Source: Micromonospora alfalfae
GTDB lineage: Bacteria; Actinomycetota; Actinomycetes; Mycobacteriales; Micromonosporaceae
Assembly (NCBI RefSeq): GCF_022230925.1
Contig: NZ_JAKKFH010000011.1
Coordinates: forward strand, 248,001 to 312,000
DNA length: 64,000 bases
Reading direction: 5' to 3'
The notes beneath the pieces are model-generated. The model made no database searches. It was not told the origin of the DNA and saw nothing but the letters and a program-made list of their open reading frames with translations. A program made the position numbers and the translations under genes. Positions within the stretch are counted from its first letter, which is position 1, and each line of letters opens with the position of its first letter. Positions 42,656 to 50,699 of the stretch are shown one piece after another.

Positions 42656-43030
42656 TCAGAGGATGAGGACGGCGATGATGTTGACGTTGTTGTCGGCGAT
42701 CGGGGCCACGCCGCCGGCGACCGTCTCCAACTCGGCCTCGGTCAGCTCGTTGAGGTCGACCAGCGGCACCTCGGGCACGTGCAGCACGTGCAGGCCGGGC
42801 GTGCCGGCCCAGTCGGCGACGATCTGGTCCTTGGTGTAGAGCGTGGCGGGCTGGGCGCGGTCGACCTCGACCCGGGAGCCGGCGGCGACCGGCAGGCCGG
42901 CCGCCGTCGCGTAGCCGGTCGGGTCGGCGAGCAGGCGCTGCAGTTCCTCGTCGCTGCGCCACACCGCGGTGACCAGTTCCGAGTACTTGGTCACGAACCT
43001 CGCGCCATATTCCTGGTCGTCGTTGCTCAT
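42656..43030 (-). CDS. RiPP precursor 1: NHLP/proteusin-type leader, aliphatic Asn-containing core
   Basis: A 124-residue precursor. The leader (about 107 residues) resembles the nitrile hydratase alpha subunit: LVTAVWRSDEELQRLLADP, YATAAGLPVAAGSRVEV. It ends ELTEAELETVAGG, a double-glycine type cleavage site for the C39 peptidase transporter. The predicted 17-residue core is VAPIADNNVNIIAVLIL. It contains no Cys, Ser or Thr, so azoline formation and lanthionine formation are impossible; backbone thioamides and C-methylation remain possible. AAAGGA precedes the ATG by seven bases. It has its own promoter-like sequence and leads the YcaO-TfuA-radical SAM genes. Confidence 0.88.
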   Translation of the reverse strand: MSNDDQEYGARFVTKYSELVTAVWRSDEELQRLLADPTGYATAAGLPVAAGSRVEVDRAQPATLYTKDQIVADWAGTPGLHVLHVPEVPLVDLNELTEAELETVAGGVAPIADNNVNIIAVLIL

Positions 43031-43086
43031 CGTTCGGTCCTTTCCTCGGGGGTCGCTGCAAGACGGGGGTGATCGTCGTGGCGAGA

Positions 43087-43116
43087 ACGCTACGAAAATT
43101 GAGGTTCGACAATCAA
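43087..43116 (-). promoter_or_regulatory. Candidate promoter of precursor 1
   Basis: On the reverse strand TTGATT (43116-43111) is followed after 18 bases by TAGCGT (43092-43087). It lies in the 147-base gap between the precursors; transcription would start about 50 bases before the precursor 1 ATG. It would let precursor 1 and its enzymes be expressed apart from precursor 2. Confidence 0.5.
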
Positions 43117-43177
43117 TGATTCCGTCTGACTGCCATCAGAATCTGCCGCGCCAGCTAATGGGTGGCTGACTTCGGTG

Positions 43178-43540
43178 TCAGGTGCAGCAGCACGGGCAGC
43201 AGCAGGCACAGCTGGGGTCCAGGCCAGCGACGACGCTGTCCAGTTCGTCCTCGGCCAGTTCCGTCTGAGCCACCGGCAGCAGCGACGGCACGAAGAGCAC
43301 GAAAGTGCCGGTGGTGCCCGCCTGCTGCCACGACTCGACCTGCGCCTCGAGATCCGGATCGGCGTCGGCGACGTCCCGAACCACCCGGACCTGCACGTCC
43401 TCGGACAGTTGGAGCCCGTAGCCGGCGAGGAACCCTCGCGGGTCCCGGTCGAGCGCCTGTTCCTTGGCCGGGTCGGCCCAGACTTCGGCGACCAGTCGGC
43501 TGTACGCGGCCACGAAGACCGCTCGATCGACAGGTGTCAC
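43178..43540 (-). CDS. RiPP precursor 2: NHLP-type leader, Cys-rich core
   Basis: A 120-residue precursor. The leader resembles that of precursor 1 (AAYSRLVAEVWADPAKEQALD; DPRGFLAGYGLQLSEDVQVRV) and ends ELAEDELDSVVAG. The likely core is LDPSCACCCPCCCT: one Ser, one Thr and seven Cys, an obvious substrate for thiazole or thiazoline formation. Note the AG rather than GG before the core. The GTG start at 43540 has AAGGGAG six bases upstream; the longer open frame to 43621 has no site. It lies first in the operon behind a strong promoter. Confidence 0.85.
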   Translation of the reverse strand: MTPVDRAVFVAAYSRLVAEVWADPAKEQALDRDPRGFLAGYGLQLSEDVQVRVVRDVADADPDLEAQVESWQQAGTTGTFVLFVPSLLPVAQTELAEDELDSVVAGLDPSCACCCPCCCT

Positions 43541-43715
43541 ACCCTGCTCCCTTCGATGGTCGGCCGCCGGCGGCGGGCGACAGGCAGCGCGGGAAGTTCC
43601 GGGCCACCGGTTTCGCTTCATCGTGGGTCACCGGTGGACCCGGTCCGCCCAGAGAGCGGGAATTTCATCGAATGTGGCCGCGAAAAGGTCGCGCTGCGGC
43701 GAAAGCCGGGTAATT

Positions 43716-43785
43716 GGGAATCAGCAACTTGCGGCGGACGGCGATTTTAATCAGTTTCACCACTGTGGACAAGTAGCAATTCCCC
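43716..43785. promoter_or_regulatory. Large imperfect inverted repeat flanking the precursor promoter
   Basis: Arms GGGAATCAGCAACTTG (43716-43731) and CAAGTAGCAATTCCCC (43770-43785) face each other 38 bases apart; the ends GGGAAT/ATTCCC and ACTTG/CAAGT are exact. They bracket the precursor 2 promoter and could be the MerR protein's binding region. Confidence 0.45.
43744..43772 (-). promoter_or_regulatory. Promoter of the RiPP precursor operon
   Basis: On the reverse strand TTGTCC (43772-43767), a 17-base spacer and TAAAAT (43749-43744), one of the best -10 boxes in the window. It leaves a leader of about 195 bases before precursor 2. Confidence 0.6.
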
Positions 43786-43897
43786 GCCTGTCACCCGCCC
43801 GGTCCCCACACCTACGCTGCGATCGGCGGACCGTTCAGCGTGACAGCGGTTCGACGGGGTTGCCGTGTTCCGCCACCGAGTGCTGCCGGAGGCCACC

Positions 43898-44644
43898 GTG
43901 ACCATCGACGAGGTGACGACGACGCCCGGCGCCCCGGTCGGGTACAGCGTGGACGAGCTCGCCCGCAAGGTGGGGATGTCGCCGCGCAACATCCGAGCCC
44001 ACCAGGCCCGGCGGCTGCTGCCCCCGCCGGTGCGGCGCGGTCGGGCCGCGCTCTACGACGACTCCCACGTCCGCCGACTGGACGCGATCCTCGCCCTGCA
44101 ACGACAGGGTTTCAACCTGGTGTCCATCGAGGCGATGCTCGGGGTCCGGGCCAGTGACGAGGCGCCCGACGGGCTCACCGCGATGCTGCAACGCCTGACC
44201 GCCGACCGTCCGGCGCTGGCCCACGCGCTGACCCGCCACGGCGTGATCGGCCGGACCACCGACGGCACCGTCCGCACCGTCCGGCCACGCCCGCTGCGCG
44301 CCGCCCTGGACCTGCATCGGGTACGAGTGGGCACGGTGCCGGCACTGCAGACCCTCAGCGAGGTGCTGGACAGCCTCCGGCCGGTGGCTGACGAGCTGGT
44401 CGCCGCCGTCACCGCCCGGCTGCTGACCCTCGCTCCGGAGCTGGTGCGCAGCGGCGCCCGGTCGTCCTGGGCCGACCTCGACCGGGAAACCCTGTTGCTG
44501 ACCCAGGGCGTGGTCAACGTGCTCACCGAGGCGTTCCGGCTCGCCGTGGAGAACCAGTCGGAGGCGCACATCGCCGAGCTGCTGGAGAACCACCTCGACG
44601 CGGACGTGTGCCTGGAGGACAGCACTGTCATCGACAACGGGTGA
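43898..44644 (+). CDS. MerR-family regulator of the RiPP cluster
   Basis: A 248-residue regulator. The N-terminal MerR winged helix reads YSVDELARKVGMSPRNIRAH then QARRLLPPP and ALYDDSHVRRLDAILALQRQGFNLVSIEAML. The C-terminal 150 residues are a helical effector domain I cannot assign. The GTG at 43898 has GGAGG five bases upstream; an upstream GTG at 43865 is a weaker alternative. It is divergent from the precursor operon and ends 8 bases from the convergent export operon, so it is embedded in the cluster. Confidence 0.82.
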   Translation: MTIDEVTTTPGAPVGYSVDELARKVGMSPRNIRAHQARRLLPPPVRRGRAALYDDSHVRRLDAILALQRQGFNLVSIEAMLGVRASDEAPDGLTAMLQRLTADRPALAHALTRHGVIGRTTDGTVRTVRPRPLRAALDLHRVRVGTVPALQTLSEVLDSLRPVADELVAAVTARLLTLAPELVRSGARSSWADLDRETLLLTQGVVNVLTEAFRLAVENQSEAHIAELLENHLDADVCLEDSTVIDNG

Positions 44645-44652
44645 CCGGGTCG

Positions 44653-47600
44653 TCAGCCTGTCGCGGGCTGCCCGTCCGCCTGTCGGCTCTCCGGCACGGT
44701 GTCGGACCGTTCCGGTTCAGTGAGCAGTTGCCGCCGCGCCAACCGGTGGAACAGCCCGTCGGTGTCGTCCATCAACTCGTCGAAGCTGCCCCGCTGGACG
44801 ATCCGCCCTGCCTCAAGGACCACGATGGTGTCCGCCGCACGCACCGTGGACAGCCGGTGGGCGATGACCACCCGGGTCGCGGCCAGGGCCGCGGTGCTGC
44901 GGCTGACCACCTCCTGCGTCCGGTTGTCCAGAGCGCTCGTCGCCTCGTCGAGGAAGATGATCCGGGGCAGCGGGGCCAGCGCGCGGGCGATCAGCACCCG
45001 CTGCCGCTGCCCGACGGAGAGCGTCCCGCCGCCGAACGGCACCATCGTGCTCATCCCCATCGGCAGCGCCTCCAGGTCATCGGCGAGGCCGGCCATCCGC
45101 GCCGCCTCCCAGACCTGGTCCAGTGGGAAGCTGCCGGCGCCGCAGATGTTGTCGCGTACCGAGCCAGCGAAGAGCTGGCCATCCTGCAGGACCACTCCGC
45201 ACTGCCGGCGGACCGCGTGTACGTCAAGTTCGGAGAGGTCCTGGCCGTCGTAGAGCACTGCGCCCTGCTGCTGGCGTTCAAAGCCGAGCAGCAACCGGAG
45301 CAGTGTGGACTTCCCGCAGCCGCTCGGTCCGACGATGGCGACGAACTCACCCGGTCGGACGTGCAGGTCGATGTCGACGAGCACCGGCGGCTCGTCCGGC
45401 TGGTAGGCGAAGGTGAGCCGGTGCAGCGCGATCTCGCCGCGCAGCTCCCCCGGGTCCACCCGGTCCGGCCGCGCCTCGGGGTCGGCGCGCAGGATCTCCC
45501 GCAGGCTGCCCAGCCGGGGCACCGCCGCGATCACTTCGACCCCGGCCGACACCAGCACCAGCAGCGCGCCCAGTAGCATCGCGAAACCGACGTTGAGGAT
45601 GAAGAAGTCGGCCGGCGCGACCCGGCCGGCCATCGGCCCCATCAGCACGGCGAACAGGACCAGTTGGCCGGCGACCGGCAGCACGGTGCCGAAGGCGACC
45701 AGGCCCGCCTGACTCTGGCGGACCCGTTGCAGCGCCGCTCGGGCCGTCGCGGCGACCTCCGACCAGCGCGCGTGGGCACGGGTTTCGGCGGCCGCCAGTT
45801 TGATCTTGATGATGCCGCCGAGCAGTTGGTTGGTCATCGCAGCCGCCCGGTGCTCGGCCGGCAGCGCGGCCCGTTGCTGACTGACGATCAGCCCGGCGAA
45901 CGCGCCGAAGGTCAACATGGTGACGACGACGATCCCCACTCCCCACAGCCCGAGCACGGGCTCGACCACCAGGAGCATGCCGAGGGTCACCGCGACGGTC
46001 GCGGCCGCCGAGACGAGCTGCGGCAGCAACGCGCTCAGCGCCTCACCGACGAACGAGATCCCCAACATCGAGTTGGCGATCTCCCCGCTGCTGCGACCGG
46101 CGAAGAACCGGGCCGGCAACCGCATCAGGCGGTCCCAGATCGCCAGCTGCGCGCCGGACTGCATCCGGCCGTCCAACCGCAGCAGACGCAGGTTCTGCAC
46201 CACCCCCACCAGACCCGCGACCACCGCGGCGCTGAGCATCAGCGCGAGGAAACCGCCAAGGCCGTTCACCTCGCCCTGCCGGGCCAGCTGGCCGAGCACC
46301 TCGCCGGTGGCCAGCGGCACGCCCAGGCCCAGCAGTGCCACGCAGGTGGCGGCGAACAGCAGACCCCGCACGTCGCGGGACGCACCGACCAGCCCGGCCC
46401 GCAGCAGGTGACGCATCCGAGCGGTCGGCGGCAGCGGCGCCTGCACCTCGGTCGCCTCGGCAGCGAACGTCGCGGCCACCGTCGCGTCGATCGGACCGTA
46501 CGCCCGGGTGTCCGGGTCGACGTGGTGGTAGCGGCCTCGACGGAACACCAGCGGCACCGCGACGGCGCGCTCCGGATCATCGCCGGCCCGCCACCCCACC
46601 AGTGGCCCCAGGTCCCGCCGCCACCAGCGGTCCGGCAGCCGCACCTCACGCAGGAACAGGCTGGACGCTCGGGTCACCGCGTGCACCGCCGCCCGGTCGT
46701 CCAGCGGCGCGCGGCTGCGGTCAGCCGGCTCGTTGATCGGGCTGCCCATCCCTTCGGTGACCACCCGGACCACCGAGGCCGCCCGCCCGTACCGGTCGAA
46801 GCCGGGCTCGCCGTCGGGAACCGGAACCGCACCGCCCGCGCCGATCACCCCGATCGACCGTCGGGCCGCCGCGGCGAGCACCGCCGCGTCGGTCTCCCGG
46901 CGCCGCTGTACGGCGCTCAGCAACGCCTCGTCAGCCTCCTCGATCCGGGTCTCCACCATCCGCAGCAGCCGGGCCACATGCTGGTCGACGGCCGACCGGA
47001 GCTGACCGTTGACCAGCAGGTCCCAGCTACCGTGGCTCTCCACAGCGCACGGCGACTCGGCCACCACCCAGTCCCGCTCGGCGACCAGCAGCAGCTCCCG
47101 CTCCCCCGACATCTCCGCCGGGCCACCGTCGTTGCGTCGCAGTTGTCCACCGGCGCTGCGCAGCCACCACGCGCCGCCGGTGGAGGTGAGGGCGCTCCCC
47201 TGCGCCAGCGAAATGATCTCGCGTCCGCGGAGGGTGGACGCCTCCCGGGGCGCCTGCCCGCGGCGCAGCGCGTCGGCGACGGTGACCAGCACCAGGTCGA
47301 GCGCCGCGACCAGCTCCGTCGCGGCAGTCCGCGCCCGCAGCGACGCCCCGTCGTCCGCCACGCGGCCGAGCCGAACATGCCGCTCCAGCAGGGACAGGTG
47401 ACGCCGGGACAGCCCGCGCAGCTCCGTGCCGGGCAGCGGCACCAGGATCAACTGCCACGCACCGATCGCGGTGGACGTCGGCACCAGGCCACCCGCAGGC
47501 AGCCGCGCCACATGGTGACGACGCGAGGGGCTCATCCCGGCCCGGCGCACCGCGAACAGGTCGGCCTCGCCTCCGGTCACCAGCCAGCTGGCCGCCGGGC

Positions 47601-47685
47601 CGTCCAGGCGGCAAACCTGGCGTACGCCGTCCGAGCAGAAGTCGATCAGGCCGCCGGCCGGGGCATCCTCCACCGCGCCACTCAT
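44653..47685 (-). CDS. NHLP bacteriocin export ABC transporter, permease/ATPase subunit
   Basis: A 1010-residue protein. The first 400 residues are a soluble region including a cyclic-nucleotide-binding-like part (WLVTGGEADLFAVRRAGMSP). Then come six membrane helices (from about residue 440) and a C-terminal ATPase with Walker A VGPSGCGKSTLLRLLLG, signature LSVGQRQRVLIARAL, Walker B IIFLDEATSALD and switch His in VIAHRLSTVRAADT. No C39 peptidase is present. This layout is the NHLM subunit that accompanies the peptidase transporter in NHLP export sets; the two probably form one exporter. Confidence 0.9.
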   Translation of the reverse strand: MSGAVEDAPAGGLIDFCSDGVRQVCRLDGPAASWLVTGGEADLFAVRRAGMSPSRRHHVARLPAGGLVPTSTAIGAWQLILVPLPGTELRGLSRRHLSLLERHVRLGRVADDGASLRARTAATELVAALDLVLVTVADALRRGQAPREASTLRGREIISLAQGSALTSTGGAWWLRSAGGQLRRNDGGPAEMSGERELLLVAERDWVVAESPCAVESHGSWDLLVNGQLRSAVDQHVARLLRMVETRIEEADEALLSAVQRRRETDAAVLAAAARRSIGVIGAGGAVPVPDGEPGFDRYGRAASVVRVVTEGMGSPINEPADRSRAPLDDRAAVHAVTRASSLFLREVRLPDRWWRRDLGPLVGWRAGDDPERAVAVPLVFRRGRYHHVDPDTRAYGPIDATVAATFAAEATEVQAPLPPTARMRHLLRAGLVGASRDVRGLLFAATCVALLGLGVPLATGEVLGQLARQGEVNGLGGFLALMLSAAVVAGLVGVVQNLRLLRLDGRMQSGAQLAIWDRLMRLPARFFAGRSSGEIANSMLGISFVGEALSALLPQLVSAAATVAVTLGMLLVVEPVLGLWGVGIVVVTMLTFGAFAGLIVSQQRAALPAEHRAAAMTNQLLGGIIKIKLAAAETRAHARWSEVAATARAALQRVRQSQAGLVAFGTVLPVAGQLVLFAVLMGPMAGRVAPADFFILNVGFAMLLGALLVLVSAGVEVIAAVPRLGSLREILRADPEARPDRVDPGELRGEIALHRLTFAYQPDEPPVLVDIDLHVRPGEFVAIVGPSGCGKSTLLRLLLGFERQQQGAVLYDGQDLSELDVHAVRRQCGVVLQDGQLFAGSVRDNICGAGSFPLDQVWEAARMAGLADDLEALPMGMSTMVPFGGGTLSVGQRQRVLIARALAPLPRIIFLDEATSALDNRTQEVVSRSTAALAATRVVIAHRLSTVRAADTIVVLEAGRIVQRGSFDELMDDTDGLFHRLARRQLLTEPERSDTVPESRQADGQPATG

Positions 47686-47709
47686 CAGCGTCTCCTCGGA
47701 TCGTCGTGG

Positions 47710-49893
47710 TCAGTGGTCCCGGACCAGGCGCGCGTACGCCCCGTCCCGGGCGACGAGCTGCTCGTGGGTGCCGCGCTCCACCTCCCGGCCGCCGTCCAGC
47801 ACGACGATCAGGTCGCAGTCGCGGACGGTGGACAGGCGGTGGGCCACGATCAGGCAGGTGGCCCCACGCCTCCGCAGGTGCCTGTCGATCTGACGTTCGG
47901 TCTCGGCGTCCAACGCGCTGGTGGCCTCGTCCAGCACCAACACCCGGGGGTTGCGCACGAGCGCCCGGGCGATCTCCAGCCGCTGCCGCTGCCCACCGGA
48001 GAAGTTGCGGGCGTTCTCCCGCACCGGGCTGCCGAGGCCACCCGGACGGGCCGCGACCTCGTCGTAGAGGCACGCGTCGGTCAGCGCGCCGGCGACGTCC
48101 TCGTCGGCGACCGTGAGGTCCCACATGGTGACGTTGTCCCGGACCGTCCCCTCGAACAGCCGTTGGTCCTGGTCCACCATGGCGACGGTGGCCGTCCAGA
48201 GCCCGTCGTCGGCTGCGGCCCGCTCGAGCCCGTCCACCGTGACCTGACCGGTCCAGGGACGGTAGAGCCCGGCGACCAGCCGGCCGACAGTCGACTTGCC
48301 ACTGCCCGAGCGACCGACGAGGGCCACCCGGGCGCCCGGTGGCAGGTCAAGGCTGAAGTTCTCCAGCAGTGGACGGCCCAACGGGTTGTAGCCGAAGGTG
48401 ACCTCCTCGATGCGCAGGTGCCCCTCCATCGGCGTCACCGGGCGGGAGGACCGGTGCTGGGCCGACGGCAACGGGTACCGCTCCACGTCCCGCAGCCGGT
48501 TGAGGTCGGCGCTCATGTCCTGCAACCGCGAGCCCAGCGCGGTCAGGTTGCCCAGCGGGCGGTTCATCGCGACGGCCAGGCTCTGCATGCCGACCAGCAC
48601 CCCGACGCTCATCGCCTCCGCCACGACCTGCCGGCTGCCCAACCACAGCAGCACCCCGGTGGTCACCGAGGCGAGGAGCACCGGCAGGACGGAGAGCACC
48701 GCGCTGGGCACCCCCAGCCGCTGCTGACGGCTGGCGACGGTGGCGTGGCGCGCCGCGAACCGGGCCACCGCGCGTTCCTCCTCACCGCCGGCCTTCACCG
48801 TCTCGATCATCTGGACGGTGGTGTACACAGTGGTCACCAGCTTGCTGCGGTCCGCCTGAAGACCGGCGACAGCGGTGGATCGGGTCGAGGCGACATAGCG
48901 CAGCACGCTGACGTTCAGCCCGGCGAGGACCACCGCGCACAGTCCGAGCAGCAGGTCGTAATGGCAGAGCAGAGCCCCGTACGCCAGCACGAGGCCGGTG
49001 TCCACCACTGTGGTGGCCGTCCGGCGGGTGAGCACCTCGGCGACCACCTCGTTGCCGCGGACCCGCTGGCCGAGGTCGGCGGCCTGCCGCTGGTCGAAGA
49101 AGGTCGGTGGCAGCCGCAGCAGATGTCGGAAGAACCTGGCGGCGCTGGCGAGGGCGAGCGCCGTCTCCGCGCGTACGGTCAGGCGTTGCTGAAGCAGGCT
49201 GGCCAGGAAGGTGAGCACGGTGGCCACCGCCACCGCCGCCACCAGGCCGGCGAACGCGGCCCGATCCTCCTGCAACAGCACCCGGTCGACGAAGACCTTG
49301 GCCATCACCGGAATGGTCAGACCGACCACGGCGATCAGCAGGCCGAGCAGCAGCATCTGCGCGATCGCCGAGCCCGGGCCGCGCCACCGCTCGGCCAGCG
49401 CCCGCACCAACCGGTAGCGGGTGCCGCCGGGCCGGAACTCCGGGCCGGGCTCCATGGTGAGCACGATGCCGGTGAAGGCGCCGTCGAACTCCTCCCAGCT
49501 CACCGCACGGGGACCGGTGGCCGGATCGTTGATGAAGACCTTACGGCCGAGCCCTTCCAGCACCACGAAGTGCTCGAACCGCCAGAACAGCACCGCCGGC
49601 AGCGCCACTGTGGCCAGGCCCGCCAGGTCCATCTGGAAACCCTTGGCCACCATGCCGTAGCGGCGGGCGCCCTTGAGCACGGTGGCGGCTGTGGAGCCGT
49701 CCCTGCTCACTCCGCACACCCGGCGCAACTCCTCAAGGGGCACGTGCCGACCGTGGTGCGCGAGCAGGATCCCCAGCGCGGCGGCGCCGCACTCCACCGC
49801 CTCCATCTGGATCAGGGTGGGCGTACGGACCCGTCGACGCCGGATCCTGGGCAGCTCCGGCGCACCGCCTACGGCGGTCGTCGGCGCGCTCAT
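47710..49893 (-). CDS. NHLP bacteriocin export ABC transporter with C39 leader peptidase
   Basis: A 727-residue peptidase-containing exporter. The C39 domain (residues 22-150) has Cys35 in QMEAVECGAAALGILLAHHG and the catalytic His in FEHFVVLEGLG followed by an Asp in INDPATGPR. Six helices and a C-terminal ATPase follow: Walker A VGRSGSGKSTVGRLVAGLY, signature FSGGQRQRLEIARAL, Walker B LVLDEATSALD, His in LIVAHRLSTVRDCD. It should cut both leaders at the (G/A)G site while exporting the core. Its ATG overlaps the HlyD stop (ATGA). Confidence 0.93.
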   Translation of the reverse strand: MSAPTTAVGGAPELPRIRRRRVRTPTLIQMEAVECGAAALGILLAHHGRHVPLEELRRVCGVSRDGSTAATVLKGARRYGMVAKGFQMDLAGLATVALPAVLFWRFEHFVVLEGLGRKVFINDPATGPRAVSWEEFDGAFTGIVLTMEPGPEFRPGGTRYRLVRALAERWRGPGSAIAQMLLLGLLIAVVGLTIPVMAKVFVDRVLLQEDRAAFAGLVAAVAVATVLTFLASLLQQRLTVRAETALALASAARFFRHLLRLPPTFFDQRQAADLGQRVRGNEVVAEVLTRRTATTVVDTGLVLAYGALLCHYDLLLGLCAVVLAGLNVSVLRYVASTRSTAVAGLQADRSKLVTTVYTTVQMIETVKAGGEEERAVARFAARHATVASRQQRLGVPSAVLSVLPVLLASVTTGVLLWLGSRQVVAEAMSVGVLVGMQSLAVAMNRPLGNLTALGSRLQDMSADLNRLRDVERYPLPSAQHRSSRPVTPMEGHLRIEEVTFGYNPLGRPLLENFSLDLPPGARVALVGRSGSGKSTVGRLVAGLYRPWTGQVTVDGLERAAADDGLWTATVAMVDQDQRLFEGTVRDNVTMWDLTVADEDVAGALTDACLYDEVAARPGGLGSPVRENARNFSGGQRQRLEIARALVRNPRVLVLDEATSALDAETERQIDRHLRRRGATCLIVAHRLSTVRDCDLIVVLDGGREVERGTHEQLVARDGAYARLVRDH

Positions 49894-50699
49894 CGCCGCA
49901 GCAACCAGTCGATCGGGTGTTCCCGGTCCACTGTGAACCAGGCGGTGACCTCGCTGGCCGAGTTGAGCTGGAACGGCGGCGGAGACCTGGTCCAGCGCAG
50001 GCCGCCCGGGGCGGCAGGGTCGGGCTCCAGGGCGACAGTCACCCGCACCACGCTGCCGCGGGCGAGCAGACGCCGGACGTCCGGCCCGGTGCCCAGGAAG
50101 GCGCGCAGCGACGCCTCGGTCTCCGGGAACGCGCCGACAGTGGTCACCTGGCCGGCCAGGGTGCCGAACACGTTGCGCGGCGCGGCAGCGGCGGCCACCT
50201 CGACGGACACGCCGGGTTGCAGCAGCGGGGCGGCGACGGCGGGGGCGTAGACGACTGCCTGCAACGCGTCCCCTGCGGCGTCGAGCCGTTCCAGGTCGGC
50301 CAGGTGGGTGCCCGGGGTGACGATCTCGCCCTCCGAGACCAGCCAGGCGACGACGTACGCGTCACCCGGCGCGGTCTCCACCCGTACCTTGCCGTCGGCC
50401 GTGCGAAGGCTGTAGAGGGGGGTTCCCTTCGGCACCCGCTGGTGCGGTGACGCCCACACCTTGGTGACCTGGCCGCTGTCGAGCGCGTCGAGGGCCGAGA
50501 TCCCGTTCGAGTGGATCAGCACTCCGGCGGCCTCGACGGTCCGGGGCACCACAGTGCGCACCGACCACACACCCGCGGCGACGACGACGATGACCAGCGC
50601 GGTGGTGGCCAGCCAGTTCGGCACCGTGGTCAGCCGGACCGCCCGGTCCAGTTGCTCGGGCGCCTCCAACTGGCGCAGCGCCTGCCGCCGGAACTTCAT
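49890..50699 (-). CDS. HlyD-family periplasmic adaptor (NHLP system secretion protein)
   Basis: A 269-residue membrane-fusion protein. One N-terminal helix (residues 31-50, ATTALVIVVVAAGVWSV) is followed by a biotinyl-lipoyl-like segment (VEAAGVLIHSNG; ALDSGQVTKVWASPHQRVPK) and a beta-barrel. The alpha-hairpin is very short, as in adaptors for Gram-positive hosts. It overlaps SagB by four bases (ATGA) and the peptidase transporter by four bases. Confidence 0.85.
   Translation of the reverse strand: MKFRRQALRQLEAPEQLDRAVRLTTVPNWLATTALVIVVVAAGVWSVRTVVPRTVEAAGVLIHSNGISALDALDSGQVTKVWASPHQRVPKGTPLYSLRTADGKVRVETAPGDAYVVAWLVSEGEIVTPGTHLADLERLDAAGDALQAVVYAPAVAAPLLQPGVSVEVAAAAAPRNVFGTLAGQVTTVGAFPETEASLRAFLGTGPDVRRLLARGSVVRVTVALEPDPAAPGGLRWTRSPPPFQLNSASEVTAWFTVDREHPIDWLLRR

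Larger units (their letters stand above)
43541..43897. other. Divergent intergenic region between precursors and MerR gene
   Basis: 357 bases, clearly less GC-rich in the middle than the neighbouring genes. It holds the precursor 2 promoter and an inverted repeat, listed separately, and no coding sequence. Confidence 0.6.

Noticed and set aside
45664..50250. Forward frame of about 1530 codons
   Set aside because: It is antisense to the two NHLP transporter genes and the adaptor, with His/Gln/Arg-rich low-complexity composition typical of a shadow frame in high-GC DNA.
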